A program made the translations under genes and the position numbers. DNA of 64,000 nucleotides. It comes from Cohnella candidum (lineage in GTDB: Bacteria > Bacillota > Bacilli > Paenibacillales > Paenibacillaceae). Below are positions 8,703 through 17,185 of the stretch, piece by piece. Where the stretch lies: positions 2,515,001 to 2,579,000 of the forward strand of contig NZ_CP033433.1 of assembly GCF_003713065.1 (NCBI RefSeq), in the 5' to 3' direction. Each line of letters starts with the position of its first letter. Positions within the stretch are counted from its first letter, which is position 1. The notes beneath the pieces were generated by a model. The model was not told where the DNA came from and searched no databases. It worked only from the letters and a program-made list of their open reading frames with translations.

Positions 8703-9233
8703 TCAAACCGCCGTTTCTTCCGCTTGGGACGCCGCGGGTTTAAGCAGCAGCTTGCGAACGGGCAAATAGAGGGCGAGGGCGACGAGCACTTCCAGCATCA
8801 AGCTTGGGGCGATATACCAATAGAACGCGAATCCGTAAGGCCAAGTCGTGAGCCGGAACAACCGGTAAATCAGGTATACGATCGTACTGAGGGCGACGCT
8901 GCCCATGGCCGTAACGCCCATCAGCGTCGCGAGCGTCAGCATTCTCCGTTCAAGCACCAGTCCCGCGGCGTATCCGATCAAACCCATGCCGAACGCATAA
9001 GGACCGATCAAGCTTCCGTAAAAGAGCACATCGCTCAGCAAGCCGAATCCGAGCCCGAAAAGAAAGGCCCGGTGACGGCCGCCGAAACTGGCGACGTACA
9101 TCATCAGCACGAACGTCAAATGGGGCATCAGCCGGTCGCTCCAAGCGGACGGAATCAGCCACGGAACGACGCCGTTTTCAAGGAGCACCAGCAGGATGCC
9201 GGCCAGGACGGCCCGGTTCATTCTCATTTTCAA
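8703..9233 (-). CDS. mreD: Rod shape-determining protein MreD
   Basis: Integral membrane component of the elongasome. 176 residues with about five hydrophobic helices and the MreD-like segment FGFGLLSDVLFYGSLIGPYA region. The start is probably the TTG overlapping the mreC stop (TTGA arrangement), with ATG two codons later as the alternative. Sequence conservation in this family is weak, but the location directly after mreC makes the call secure. Confidence 0.93.
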   Translation of the reverse strand: MKMRMNRAVLAGILLVLLENGVVPWLIPSAWSDRLMPHLTFVLMMYVASFGGRHRAFLFGLGFGLLSDVLFYGSLIGPYAFGMGLIGYAAGLVLERRMLTLATLMGVTAMGSVALSTIVYLIYRLFRLTTWPYGFAFYWYIAPSLMLEVLVALALYLPVRKLLLKPAASQAEETAV

Positions 9234-10087
9234 GGTCCGTTCACATCCGGAACGACCACGACGAACACTTCCCTCAAATGGTCAAAATCGGCGGCCGGAG
9301 CAACGGTCGCTTTCTGCGTGAGGCCGAAGTCGCCGACCTGGCGGTTGACGAGAGTTCCGATCACGACGCCTCTCGGAAACACGTTTCCGAGGCCGGACGT
9401 GATGACTTTGTCGCCTGGCGCCATTTTGTCGTTCTCGTCGATTTTGGTCATTTGGAGCATGCCGGTTTCCGCGTCGAAGGAGTCGACGATGCCGAAAGAA
9501 TCCTTTTCCTTGCCGAACACCGTGGCCGCGATTTGCACGCCCGTCGTGGATTCCGCGTCGAGCTGCGTGATCGGTTCGACGGTCGACGTGAATTCGGACA
9601 CCCGGCTGACGAGGCCTACAAGCCCGTCGGTCGTGGTAACGGCCATCTGCGCCTTGATTCCGTCGCGGGAACCGAGGTTGATTTTAATCGTTTTATCCAG
9701 CGGATTATTGCTGCTTCCGACGACTTGGGCGATCAAATAACGGTATTGGTATAATTGCTTTTGCTTTTCGGTAAACCCGAGCTCGTCCTTGAGCCGCTCG
9801 TTTTCCGCTTCGACGAAGTTGTATTTGGCTTGGTCCCGCGCATACTGGGCGACGGTCTGCCGCAATTGCGCGTTTTCCTTATAGACGTCGGAAAGCCGGC
9901 CGAGGTCGCCGAAGAAATCGGCGACCGCCCCGACCGGCCGGTACAACGCTCCCTGCACCGTCCCTACAGCGTCATTCAGGAACTTCTCCGGCCAGGTCAG
10001 CCGGGTCCGCCCTAGGGTAAAGCCCATGACGGCTATGAAAACGATCAGTCCGATCATCAGGATGAACAGCCGTTTGTTCCGCATCAA
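9230..10087 (-). CDS. mreC: Cell shape-determining protein MreC
   Basis: Bitopic elongasome protein that activates PBPs outside the membrane. 285 residues: a membrane anchor at about residues 7-25, a coiled-coil region at about 65-110 (VYKENAQLRQTV, EAENERLKDEL), then the paired beta-domain region with LGSRDGIKAQMAV and GDKVITSGLGNVFPRGV, typical of MreC. Its stop overlaps the mreD start. It follows mreB by 65 nt. Confidence 0.97.
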   Translation of the reverse strand: MMRNKRLFILMIGLIVFIAVMGFTLGRTRLTWPEKFLNDAVGTVQGALYRPVGAVADFFGDLGRLSDVYKENAQLRQTVAQYARDQAKYNFVEAENERLKDELGFTEKQKQLYQYRYLIAQVVGSSNNPLDKTIKINLGSRDGIKAQMAVTTTDGLVGLVSRVSEFTSTVEPITQLDAESTTGVQIAATVFGKEKDSFGIVDSFDAETGMLQMTKIDENDKMAPGDKVITSGLGNVFPRGVVIGTLVNRQVGDFGLTQKATVAPAADFDHLREVFVVVVPDVNGP

Positions 10088-10152
10088 CCTAAAGATTTCG
10101 GCTCACCTGCTTCCCATTCCCCATGCTTCAAGACTTCATTTCATTCCGTTTC

Positions 10153-11184
10153 CTAGGACCTTGCGCCGCGACCGCCGCCGCCCTTGTTCTTGAACAGGTG
10201 GATGTTCTCCAGCGCGCGGCCCGTCCCGATCGCCACGCAATCGAGCGGGTTTTCGGCCACAATGACCGGCATGCCGGTTTCGCGCGCGAGCATTTTGTCC
10301 AGGTTGCGGAGCAGCGCACCGCCGCCCGTAAGCACGATCCCCCGGTCCATGATGTCGGCGGACAGCTCGGGCGGGCATTTCTCCAGCGTTACCTTCACGG
10401 CGTCCACGATCGCGTTCACCGTATCCGCCAGCGCTTCGCTCACCTCGTCGGAGGTAATGGCCAGCGTTTTCGGCAAGCCCGTCACCAGATCCCGTCCGCG
10501 GATTTCCATCGACTCCAGCTTGTCCAGCGGCATGGCGGAGCCGATTTCCATCTTGAGCTGCTCTGCCGTGCGTTCCCCGATCATCAGGTTATACAACCGT
10601 TTGATGTAGGAAATGATCGCTTCGTCCATCTCGTCGCCGGCGATCCGAATGGAACGGCTCGTGACGATGCCGCCGAGCGAGATCACGGCCACTTCCGTCG
10701 TCCCGCCGCCGATGTCGACGACCATGCTGCCGGTCGGCTCCCATACGGGCAGGTCCGCCCCGATCGCCGCCGCGAACGGCTCTTCGATCGTGTAGGCTTC
10801 GCGGGCGCCGGCCTGTTTCGTAGCGTCTTCCACGGCGCGTTTCTCCACGGCGGTAATGCCGGAAGGCACGCAAACCATGACGCTCGGATGGCCGCCGAAC
10901 ATCCGCTTCTTCTGCGCGCGGTGCATGAAATACTTGATCATGGTCGCGGTCGTTTCGAAATCGGCGATGACGCCGTCTTTCATCGGACGGATGGCGACGA
11001 TGTTGCCGGGCGTGCGGCCGATCATTTTCTTGGCGTCCGCTCCGACCGCTTCGATTCTTTTGGTATCGGTACGCAGGGCGACGACAGAGGGTTCCCTGAC
11101 GACAATTCCTCTTCCTTTAACGAAAACGAGCGTGTTCGCGGTTCCAAGGTCAATCCCCAGATCGCGCGTGAATCCTCCAAACAT
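10153..11184 (-). CDS. mreB: Rod shape-determining protein MreB
   Basis: Bacterial actin that directs lateral wall synthesis. 343 residues beginning [20 protein letters not shown]; the actin-fold phosphate-binding loops are [10 protein letters not shown] and [13 protein letters not shown], with the adenosine loop at [12 protein letters not shown]. The C-terminal tail ([13 protein letters not shown]) is a few residues longer and more basic than usual. AGGAGGTACCCGCAT lies ahead of the ATG. It is the first gene of mreB-C-D-minC-D-rodA, driven by a promoter embedded in the 3' end of radC. Confidence 0.98.
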   Translation of the reverse strand: MFGGFTRDLGIDLGTANTLVFVKGRGIVVREPSVVALRTDTKRIEAVGADAKKMIGRTPGNIVAIRPMKDGVIADFETTATMIKYFMHRAQKKRMFGGHPSVMVCVPSGITAVEKRAVEDATKQAGAREAYTIEEPFAAAIGADLPVWEPTGSMVVDIGGGTTEVAVISLGGIVTSRSIRIAGDEMDEAIISYIKRLYNLMIGERTAEQLKMEIGSAMPLDKLESMEIRGRDLVTGLPKTLAITSDEVSEALADTVNAIVDAVKVTLEKCPPELSADIMDRGIVLTGGGALLRNLDKMLARETGMPVIVAENPLDCVAIGTGRALENIHLFKNKGGGGRGARS

Positions 11185-11218
11185 ATGCGGGTACCTCCTG
11201 CTTTAGACAATCCTTAAT

Positions 11219-11248
11219 ATTATATTACAAGCAACCTAATTCCTTCAA
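11219..11248 (-). promoter_or_regulatory. SigmaA-type promoter of the mreB operon
   Basis: Minus-strand TTGAAG (11243-11248) and TATAAT (11219-11224) are spaced by 18 nt. The -35 lies inside the last codons of radC, so mreB can be transcribed independently of the genes upstream. Confidence 0.75.
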
Positions 11249-11914
11249 ACTAACAAAGCGGTTATCGCCGATGACAATATGATCCAGCAGCTCGATGCCG
11301 ACCAGTTCGCCGGCCTCGGCCAGCCTTCGCGTCAACTGCTTGTCTTCCGGGCTCGGGGTGGGGTCCCCGCTCGGATGGTTGTGGGCGCACAAGATGGAGG
11401 CGCTGCTCCGCCGGATCGCCGCGCGGAAAACTTCGCGGGGATGCACGATCGAGGCGTTCAGGCTTCCGATGGACAGCGTCTGCCGGCCGATGACCCGGTT
11501 CTTCGTATTGAGGAACAGCACCACGAAGTGCTCTTCCCGGAGCCGGCGCAGCTCTTCCATGAGCAAGTCCGCCGCGTCCCGGGGACTTGCGATGAGCGCC
11601 GCTTCCGGCAGGCGGGAACGGGCCACGCGGCGGCCAAGCTCGAGGGAAGCCTGCAGCTCCAGCGCTTTGGCGGGACCGATGCCGGGAATATGGGTGAGTT
11701 CGTCCCAGCTGCGCTCGGCGAATCGGCGAAGCCCTCCGCTGTCCTGCAGCACCCGCTGGGCCAAGTGAACGGCAGACTCCCGGCGGCTGCCGGTCCTAAG
11801 CAGTATGGCGAGCAGTTCCGCATGGCTGAGCGCCTCGGCGCCGAGCCGCATCATCCGTTCCCTCGGTCGTTCGTCCTCCGGCAAATCACGGAGCCGGTAA
11901 GCTTGCGAGTCCAT
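11225..11914 (-). CDS. radC: RadC family JAB1/MPN-domain protein
   Basis: Conserved protein with an N-terminal helix-hairpin-helix region (HIPGIGPAKALELQASLELG) and a C-terminal JAMM-type metal site. The motif HNHPSGDPTPSPED is intact, as are the earlier EEHFVVLFLNTKN strand and the ILCA segment. Its role in DNA repair is historical and disputed. I chose the ATG that begins MDSQAYRLRDLPEDERP because family members start close to the RDLPEDERP motif; an in-frame ATG 63 nt upstream (11977) has its own weak GGAAGG and remains possible. It follows maf and carries the mreB promoter in its 3' end. Confidence 0.93.
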   Translation of the reverse strand: MDSQAYRLRDLPEDERPRERMMRLGAEALSHAELLAILLRTGSRRESAVHLAQRVLQDSGGLRRFAERSWDELTHIPGIGPAKALELQASLELGRRVARSRLPEAALIASPRDAADLLMEELRRLREEHFVVLFLNTKNRVIGRQTLSIGSLNASIVHPREVFRAAIRRSSASILCAHNHPSGDPTPSPEDKQLTRRLAEAGELVGIELLDHIVIGDNRFVSLKELGCL

Positions 11915-11988
11915 CCCTGATTCCTGCCTCTTCGCCCGCGTCGGCCGCGGAATTGGCTTGAGGTTCCGTAATGGCATTACCCTTCCGA

Positions 11989-12594
11989 TCAGGGAACGGA
12001 AACGCCGAATGCTTCCAATTGTTCGGCAAGCAAGGAGAGCGGAAGGCCCACGACGTTGAAGTAACAGCCCTCCAGCGAATCGACGAGCACGGCCCCAAGG
12101 CCTTGGATCCCGTAAGCCCCGGCTTTGTCCATGGGTTCTCCGGAAGCGACGTAGCGCCGGATTTGATCCGGTGATAATGCCCGCATGCGTACGACGGTCC
12201 TTCGGTGAGAGATCGACGTTTTCCCGTCCTGAAGGCCGATGCAGCAGACTCCCGTGAACACTTCGTGGGAACGCCCGGCCAGCCGGGTCAGCATGCCGAT
12301 CGCATCGGCCTCGTCTTTCGGCTTGCCCAGCACGTCGCCGTCAATGACGACGATCGTGTCGCTGCCGATGACGATGGCAGGCGTATCCTGCGTACCTAGA
12401 GAGTTTTCCCAGACGGTCTTGGCTTTACGATGGGCCAATTCCTCGACGATTCTGTCGGGCGCCCAGCCTTCCGGCGTACTTTCGTCCGCCTGGCTGGGCC
12501 TTACGGACACGGGCAGGCCTAGCGCCCTCACGAGCTCTTGCCTGCGGGGAGATGAGGAAGCGAGGATCAGCGTCGGTACTTGCGCTGCACACAT
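11989..12594 (-). CDS. maf: Maf-like nucleoside triphosphate pyrophosphatase
   Basis: House-cleaning NTP pyrophosphatase acting on dTTP/UTP-type substrates in related proteins; in B. subtilis it is linked to septum formation. The 201-residue product has the Maf signature LILASSSPRRQELVRALGL at its N terminus, then ESTPEGW, the IGSDTIVVIDG motif, and AGRSHEVFTGV. It lies 22 nt downstream of the DUF4321-like gene and directly upstream of radC, the same order as in B. subtilis. Confidence 0.96.
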   Translation of the reverse strand: MCAAQVPTLILASSSPRRQELVRALGLPVSVRPSQADESTPEGWAPDRIVEELAHRKAKTVWENSLGTQDTPAIVIGSDTIVVIDGDVLGKPKDEADAIGMLTRLAGRSHEVFTGVCCIGLQDGKTSISHRRTVVRMRALSPDQIRRYVASGEPMDKAGAYGIQGLGAVLVDSLEGCYFNVVGLPLSLLAEQLEAFGVSVP

Positions 12595-12616
12595 GGGACC
12601 GCTCTTCCTTTCCGGA

Positions 12617-12859
12617 TTACAATTTGCGATAAAGCCAGATCGCCGCCAAGGCGAATGCGATGCTCATCAAAGTCAAATCGAGCCGAAGCTTCAAGTCGAA
12701 TTTGATGACCGCCAGATCCGCGGAAGGCGACAAAGAGACGGACATGGGCCGGGTCAGAAACGACAAGCCGGGTACGGCCTCCAGCCACCGAGCGACGAGC
12801 GTCCCGGCCAGCAATCCCAGTACGATGAATAGAAGCAGGATCCAGCCGTTTTTCTTCAT
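12617..12859 (-). CDS. Small two-helix membrane protein, DUF4321-like
   Basis: An 80-residue protein: a first hydrophobic helix (residues 6-24), an extracytoplasmic-looking middle (SFLTRPMSVSLSPSADLAV), and a second helix at the C terminus (about 61-77) ending WLYRKL. This layout matches the DUF4321 proteins often found upstream of maf in Firmicutes; no function is known. The ATG at 12857-12859 is preferred because upstream in-frame sequence overlaps the promoter. It begins an operon with maf and radC. Confidence 0.75.
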   Translation of the reverse strand: MKKNGWILLLFIVLGLLAGTLVARWLEAVPGLSFLTRPMSVSLSPSADLAVIKFDLKLRLDLTLMSIAFALAAIWLYRKL

Positions 12860-12900
12860 TTTTCCCAATCTCCCACCATTTTTTGACACCCATTTCTTCA

Positions 12901-12929
12901 TTATACGTTCACCGGACAAGTCCCACAAC
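12901..12929 (-). promoter_or_regulatory. SigmaA-type promoter of the DUF4321-maf-radC operon
   Basis: Minus-strand TTGTGG (12924-12929) and a perfect TATAAT (12901-12906) lie 17 nt apart, about 40 nt before the small membrane protein gene and just after the spoIIB-like terminator. Confidence 0.75.
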
Positions 12930-12952
12930 GTTCTAATTTCCTCCAGCAAACG

Positions 12953-12978
12953 AAAAAAAGCCCCGGGAAGGGGCTTGC
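12953..12978 (-). terminator. Rho-independent terminator after the spoIIB-like gene
   Basis: Minus-strand AAGCCCC-TTCC-CGGGGCTT runs straight into a T7 tract. Confidence 0.9.
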
Positions 12979-13046
12979 TTGGCCGTAACCCTTGCGGGGC
13001 GCGGATTGTTAAAATTCGCTCATGCGGCAATCGCTCCCCGCCCCCG

Positions 13047-14330
13047 TCATTTCGCGGTTCCGGCTGCCACCGCCGTGCGCATCGAGAGGCCTGCGCCGAT
13101 CGCTTCCATGACGTCTTTCTGTACGCTCCACAGATGGAAACGGGAGATTTTCTTGCCGTAGTCGTCCAAGGAGACCATCGCCGCATTCAAGGATTGGGCC
13201 ATCGTCATTCCGGCGTCCTTGGCAGGCCCCTCGAGTTTGTCGACGGCAGGCAGCGTTTTCAGCCATGCCGCATGGGTATCCCTTAGGGACGCGAGGTCGC
13301 TTTCCCCGATCGGCTGCGGCAATTCGTCCTGAAGTGCCGCCACGGACAAATGCGCAAGCTGCTGCGCCAGCTTATGGCTTTGCTCCACGAAGGCCTCCAA
13401 ACCCGCTGCATCCGCAGACGCAAGCTTCACCGGTCCGATTTCCGAAGATTTCACGAAAATCTCCAAGCCGGGCATCTGCGCGGCGAGCAGCTCCGCCTCT
13501 TCTTTGCTCGCGGCGGCTCCCGCATAGACCCGGTAACCGTCCGTGCGGTCGCCGTACCCAGGGTACCCTTTGTCCTTCAGCTCCGCCAACGCGGCGTCCA
13601 TGCTTTCTTCGGACCGGAATACGCCGTACTGCAGCCAGTAATACGTCTCGCCGGGAAGCTCCGCCGCGATGCCCGCCCCGGACGCCGCGCTTGCATAGGC
13701 TCCCGGGGAGGCGCTTGGGGACGAGACGGCCGCCTGCGCCGGAGATGCCGTCTCGGCCGCGGTTCCGCCGGATGACGGCAGCGGGGATTCCCCGGCGAAC
13801 AAAGTCAAGACGAGATAGCCGAACAGCGCGCCGGTCGCGATCGCCCCGGCCACGGAAGCGAAAACCTTCCACCATGAAGGCCCATCGCTTCTCATCCTCG
13901 TGCCGGACGCCGCGTATTCCCGTAAAATCGATTCGTCGATTTCCGGCCATCCGCGTTGCGGCTCTCCCTGCTCCTCCGGTATGGCGGTCGCAACCGGCGT
14001 TACGACTGCAGCCGGCATCACCGGCATTTCCGGTGCCTTCCTCGACTCCGGCAGCGGGATTACCGTCTCCCGCCGCTTCGGTTTGACGGCACTCGCCGTT
14101 TGCAGCGGCAAATCCGCATTGGCCTTCTTCGTCTCCGCCCCCCGAATAAGCTGTTCCAGCTTGTCGGCATCCAGCTCGGCCGGTCCTCCGATATCCTTAT
14201 CGACGATCCGTTCTTCGGTTCGCGGAGCCGCAGGTTCGACTTCCGTTCGCCGTAACTCGGGTACCGGCTTCGGAGGCTCATCCTTCCTCGCCGGCTCGAA
14301 CCGGAACGTCATTCTCGCTTTTTGCTGCAT
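13047..14330 (-). CDS. SPOR-domain membrane protein, SpoIIB-like
   Basis: The 427-residue product has a charged, Pro-rich cytoplasmic part (1-152), one membrane helix (about 153-179), an Ala/Ser/Pro-rich linker, and a SPOR domain (about 225-285, starting YYWLQYGVFRSEESMDAAL), a fold that binds denuded glycan at septa. About 140 further residues form a helical C-terminal region not assigned to any family. Size, topology and position (just upstream of maf-radC-mreB, as B. subtilis spoIIB) suggest a role in engulfment and septal peptidoglycan degradation during sporulation. The start is the ATG at 14328-14330, with GGGGAGA upstream; the longer in-frame opening upstream has no such site. Positional inference, so no symbol is given. 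Confidence 0.75.
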   Translation of the reverse strand: MQQKARMTFRFEPARKDEPPKPVPELRRTEVEPAAPRTEERIVDKDIGGPAELDADKLEQLIRGAETKKANADLPLQTASAVKPKRRETVIPLPESRKAPEMPVMPAAVVTPVATAIPEEQGEPQRGWPEIDESILREYAASGTRMRSDGPSWWKVFASVAGAIATGALFGYLVLTLFAGESPLPSSGGTAAETASPAQAAVSSPSASPGAYASAASGAGIAAELPGETYYWLQYGVFRSEESMDAALAELKDKGYPGYGDRTDGYRVYAGAAASKEEAELLAAQMPGLEIFVKSSEIGPVKLASADAAGLEAFVEQSHKLAQQLAHLSVAALQDELPQPIGESDLASLRDTHAAWLKTLPAVDKLEGPAKDAGMTMAQSLNAAMVSLDDYGKKISRFHLWSVQKDVMEAIGAGLSMRTAVAAGTAK

Positions 14331-14435
14331 GTTACGGTCTCTCCCCTGCACGCTTGTCTGAGCGTTTCTAGTAACAAGAATATGAGAGGAGCGGGACAAA
14401 TATTCCCGATGGCCGGGAAGCTTCATGGGACGCTC

Positions 14436-14464
14436 TTTACGGCTTGCCAGAATCTACCGATAAT
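14436..14464 (+). promoter_or_regulatory. Candidate promoter of the trypsin-like protease gene
   Basis: TTTACG (14436-14441) and GATAAT (14459-14464) are 17 nt apart, 33 nt ahead of the protease start codon in the divergent intergenic region. Confidence 0.5.
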
Positions 14465-14497
14465 AGGATAGAAACTATTCCTAAAGGTGGTCACTAG

Positions 14498-15685
14498 ATG
14501 AAGAGGAAAATAGCACTGATCGTCGCGTTAAGCTTTCTCGTCACGGGAGCGGTCAGCGCCGCGTCATTATGGGGGAGCTTTAAAGGAAACGCGGTCGTGA
14601 AGACCACGGTAGGCGGCACGGTGTTCAAGCCAAGCGGCACGCCGGCCATCCAGTTCAACGGACAACCGCTGATTCCGCTCAGCGTGCTGGATAAAGCGGG
14701 GATCAAATACACCTACGACAAATCGAAACTGACCGTGGACGTGAAGAAACCCGCGGCACCAGCCGCCGACCCGGTCACGTTGGCCAAGGAAATCATCGAC
14801 AATTACGGCAGCGGCGTGACCTTCATGAAAGATTACGGCGTCATGGTCGCGGTGTCTTACCTGACGCAAATCGACGACTACGATTCCGACTGGTACTATT
14901 TCGATCAGATCTTTCAACGGCTCTCGAAATTCAACGCCCAGGAGTCACGGGTCGTTTACGTGAATGCCGACGGGGAAGAGATCGGCTCCGTTTCGATCGA
15001 ATCGAAAGCGTACCGCGACTTCATGGCCGGAAAGATCAAGGACGCGGACTTGCAGACCAAATGGATCGTCACGGGCAAAATCGGCCGCACTCCCCTGACG
15101 CCCAAAGAAATCGGCAAGCTCCAAAACTCCGTCGGCGTCGTCCTGACCTACGACGACAGCGGCAAACCGATTGCGCAGGGATCCGGGTTCGTCATCCGCG
15201 ACAACCTGTTCATCACGAACCATCACGTCGTGGAGGGCGCGAAGAAAATCACGATCAAGCTCGACGGCGTCACCTACGACGCTTCCAACTGGTATTATTT
15301 CGACAACAAAGACGCGGACCTTTGGGGCGTCATGCTGTCCACTTCCTATGATGCCCAGGGCAGGCCGACCGGCTCCTCGCCGGCTTATTCCCTGGATTAC
15401 GATACGGCCATCCCCCAGATCGGCGAGAAGGTGTACGCGATCGGCAGCCCGGTCGGATTGGAAAACAGCTTGTCCGAAGGAATCGTCTCTTCGATCCGGA
15501 CGGATAACGGCATGACGCTGATCCAGCATACGGCCGACATCGACCACGGCTCCAGCGGAGGCGTGCTGCTCAACGAATTCGGAGACGCGATCGGCGTGAC
15601 GTCATCCGGCGTGGAGGGCTCCAATTTGGAGTTCGCCATCCCGATGAAATACGTGCAAAAAGAAATCGATATAATCGAGAAGTAA
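14498..15685 (+). CDS. Secreted trypsin-like serine protease with copper-amine-oxidase-like N-terminal domain
   Basis: 395 residues. An N-terminal signal peptide (1-21, cleavage near VSAA) is followed by a short stalk-type domain (about 30-83, PAIQFNGQPLIPLSVL) of the copper amine oxidase N-like family common in Paenibacillaceae. A region of about 100 residues without recognised features comes next, then an HtrA-like chymotrypsin fold (about 205-390). The triad candidates are His243 in FITNHHVVEG, Asp274 in the DADLWG stretch, and Ser353 in DIDHGSSGGVL. There is no PDZ domain or membrane anchor, so it should be released or wall-associated. WYYFD occurs twice (132-136 and 265-269), which is curious. 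AAAGGTGG precedes the ATG. It is transcribed alone, on the opposite strand to its neighbours. Confidence 0.82.
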   Translation: MKRKIALIVALSFLVTGAVSAASLWGSFKGNAVVKTTVGGTVFKPSGTPAIQFNGQPLIPLSVLDKAGIKYTYDKSKLTVDVKKPAAPAADPVTLAKEIIDNYGSGVTFMKDYGVMVAVSYLTQIDDYDSDWYYFDQIFQRLSKFNAQESRVVYVNADGEEIGSVSIESKAYRDFMAGKIKDADLQTKWIVTGKIGRTPLTPKEIGKLQNSVGVVLTYDDSGKPIAQGSGFVIRDNLFITNHHVVEGAKKITIKLDGVTYDASNWYYFDNKDADLWGVMLSTSYDAQGRPTGSSPAYSLDYDTAIPQIGEKVYAIGSPVGLENSLSEGIVSSIRTDNGMTLIQHTADIDHGSSGGVLLNEFGDAIGVTSSGVEGSNLEFAIPMKYVQKEIDIIEK

Positions 15686-15697
15686 ACGGAAACGGCC

Positions 15698-15736
15698 GCA
15701 ACCCCCTGCCATTCGGCGGGGGGTTGCTCGTTTTCT
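15698..15736 (+). terminator. Rho-independent terminator after the protease gene
   Basis: GCAACCCCC pairs with GGGGGTTGC around a 12-nt loop and is followed by TCGTTTTC. It lies between the convergent protease and murC genes. Confidence 0.8.
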
Positions 15737-15763
15737 TTCGATATGAAAATGGGAAGCCGGGCT

Positions 15764-17185
15764 TTAGCCCGGATAACGTTCTCTCAGCACGCGGGCGAGT
15801 CCGTCCGCCGCCTTCCAGATGTCGCCGGCGCCCATCGTGATCACGAGATCGCCGGGCTGCACTTTGCCGGCAAGCAGCGTCAGCACTTCTTCCTTCGTGG
15901 GAACGTAGTGGACGTTGGGATTGCTGTTGTTCTCGATCAGCTCGACGAGCTTCTGCGAGGTGACGCCTTCGATTCGCTGCTCCCCCGCAGGCGAGTAAAT
16001 GTCGGTAATGATGACCTCGTCCGCGTCGGCGAAAGCGCGACTGAACGCGTCTAGCAGGAAGAAGGTCCTCGTATACCGCTGCGGTTGGAATACCGCGATG
16101 ATCCGCTTGCCCGTCGCTTTAGCCGCTTGGATCGTGGCTTGAATCTCCGTCGGATGGTGGGCGTAATCGTCGATCACCAGCATGTCCTTCACTTCGCCGA
16201 GCACTTGGAACCTGCGCTTGGCGCCGCGAAACTCCTTGATGGCTTCGGCGATGCCGGCGAAGGGAACGCCGGCCTCCAGGCAAACGATGACCGTGGCGAG
16301 TGCGTTATAAACGTTATGCCGCCCGGGCACGGAAAGCGCGATCGTACCGAGCGTCTCCGCGCCGCGGCGTACGGAGAACTCGACGCAGCGATCGCCCAGC
16401 GTAATGTCCGCGGCGGTATAGTCGGCCTCCGATTCGATGCCGAATGTGATGAGGCGCGTCCCGCCGACCTTCGGCAGGATGGACCGGACGTTCTCGTCGT
16501 CCGTCCCGACGACCGCGATTCCGCCTTCCCGCACGTTGCGCAAATAAGAGACGTAAGCTTCCTTCAGCTTGCCGAAATCCCCGTCATAGTTTTCGAGGTG
16601 GTCGGCTTCGATGTTCGTGACGACCGCGATCGCCGGCACGTACTGAAGGAACGAGCCGTCGCTCTCGTCCGCTTCCGCGACGACGAAATCGCCCTTGCCC
16701 GCTTTGGCGTTCGTTCCGACGTTGACGATTTCCCCGCCGATGATATAAGTGGGATCCAACCCGCAAGTCTCCATGACCAAGGCGATCATCGAGGACGTGG
16801 TCGTTTTGCCGTGCGCTCCCGCGACGGTGACGCCTTTGCGGGCGTTCAGCAGCCTCGCCAGCATTTGAGACCGGTGCAGAGTCGGAATGTTCAGCTGCTC
16901 CGCGGCCTGCCGTTCGACGTTGTCCTTCGGCAGGGCGGTGGAATAGACGACGAGATCCGCGCCTTGCACGTGTTCCGGCTCATGTCCGATGTAGATCCGC
17001 GCGCCTTTGGCGGCCAGTTTGTCCGTGAGCTCCTGGCGGGCAACATCAGAACCGGACACTTGATAGCCCATCTCCAGCATGACGCGGGCGATGGCGCTCA
17101 TCCCATAGCCCCCGATGCCGATAAAATGTACATGTTCAGCCGTATGCAACGACGCTTCACCAGCCTTTTTCAGATTTCGTTCCAT
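15764..17185 (-). CDS. murC: UDP-N-acetylmuramate--L-alanine ligase
   Basis: Cytoplasmic ATP-dependent ligase adding L-Ala to UDP-MurNAc, the first peptide step of peptidoglycan precursor synthesis. 473 residues with the nucleotide-substrate motif HFIGIGGYGMSAIA near the N terminus, the ATP loop AGAHGKTTTSS, EADESDGSF, the NIEADHLENY segment and the C-terminal DDYAHHPTEI motif, all intact. Its start lies inside the last 29 nt of folC, so the two are translationally coupled. The stop codon sits in a small CCGGGC/GCCCGG hairpin. Confidence 0.98.
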   Translation of the reverse strand: MERNLKKAGEASLHTAEHVHFIGIGGYGMSAIARVMLEMGYQVSGSDVARQELTDKLAAKGARIYIGHEPEHVQGADLVVYSTALPKDNVERQAAEQLNIPTLHRSQMLARLLNARKGVTVAGAHGKTTTSSMIALVMETCGLDPTYIIGGEIVNVGTNAKAGKGDFVVAEADESDGSFLQYVPAIAVVTNIEADHLENYDGDFGKLKEAYVSYLRNVREGGIAVVGTDDENVRSILPKVGGTRLITFGIESEADYTAADITLGDRCVEFSVRRGAETLGTIALSVPGRHNVYNALATVIVCLEAGVPFAGIAEAIKEFRGAKRRFQVLGEVKDMLVIDDYAHHPTEIQATIQAAKATGKRIIAVFQPQRYTRTFFLLDAFSRAFADADEVIITDIYSPAGEQRIEGVTSQKLVELIENNSNPNVHYVPTKEEVLTLLAGKVQPGDLVITMGAGDIWKAADGLARVLRERYPG

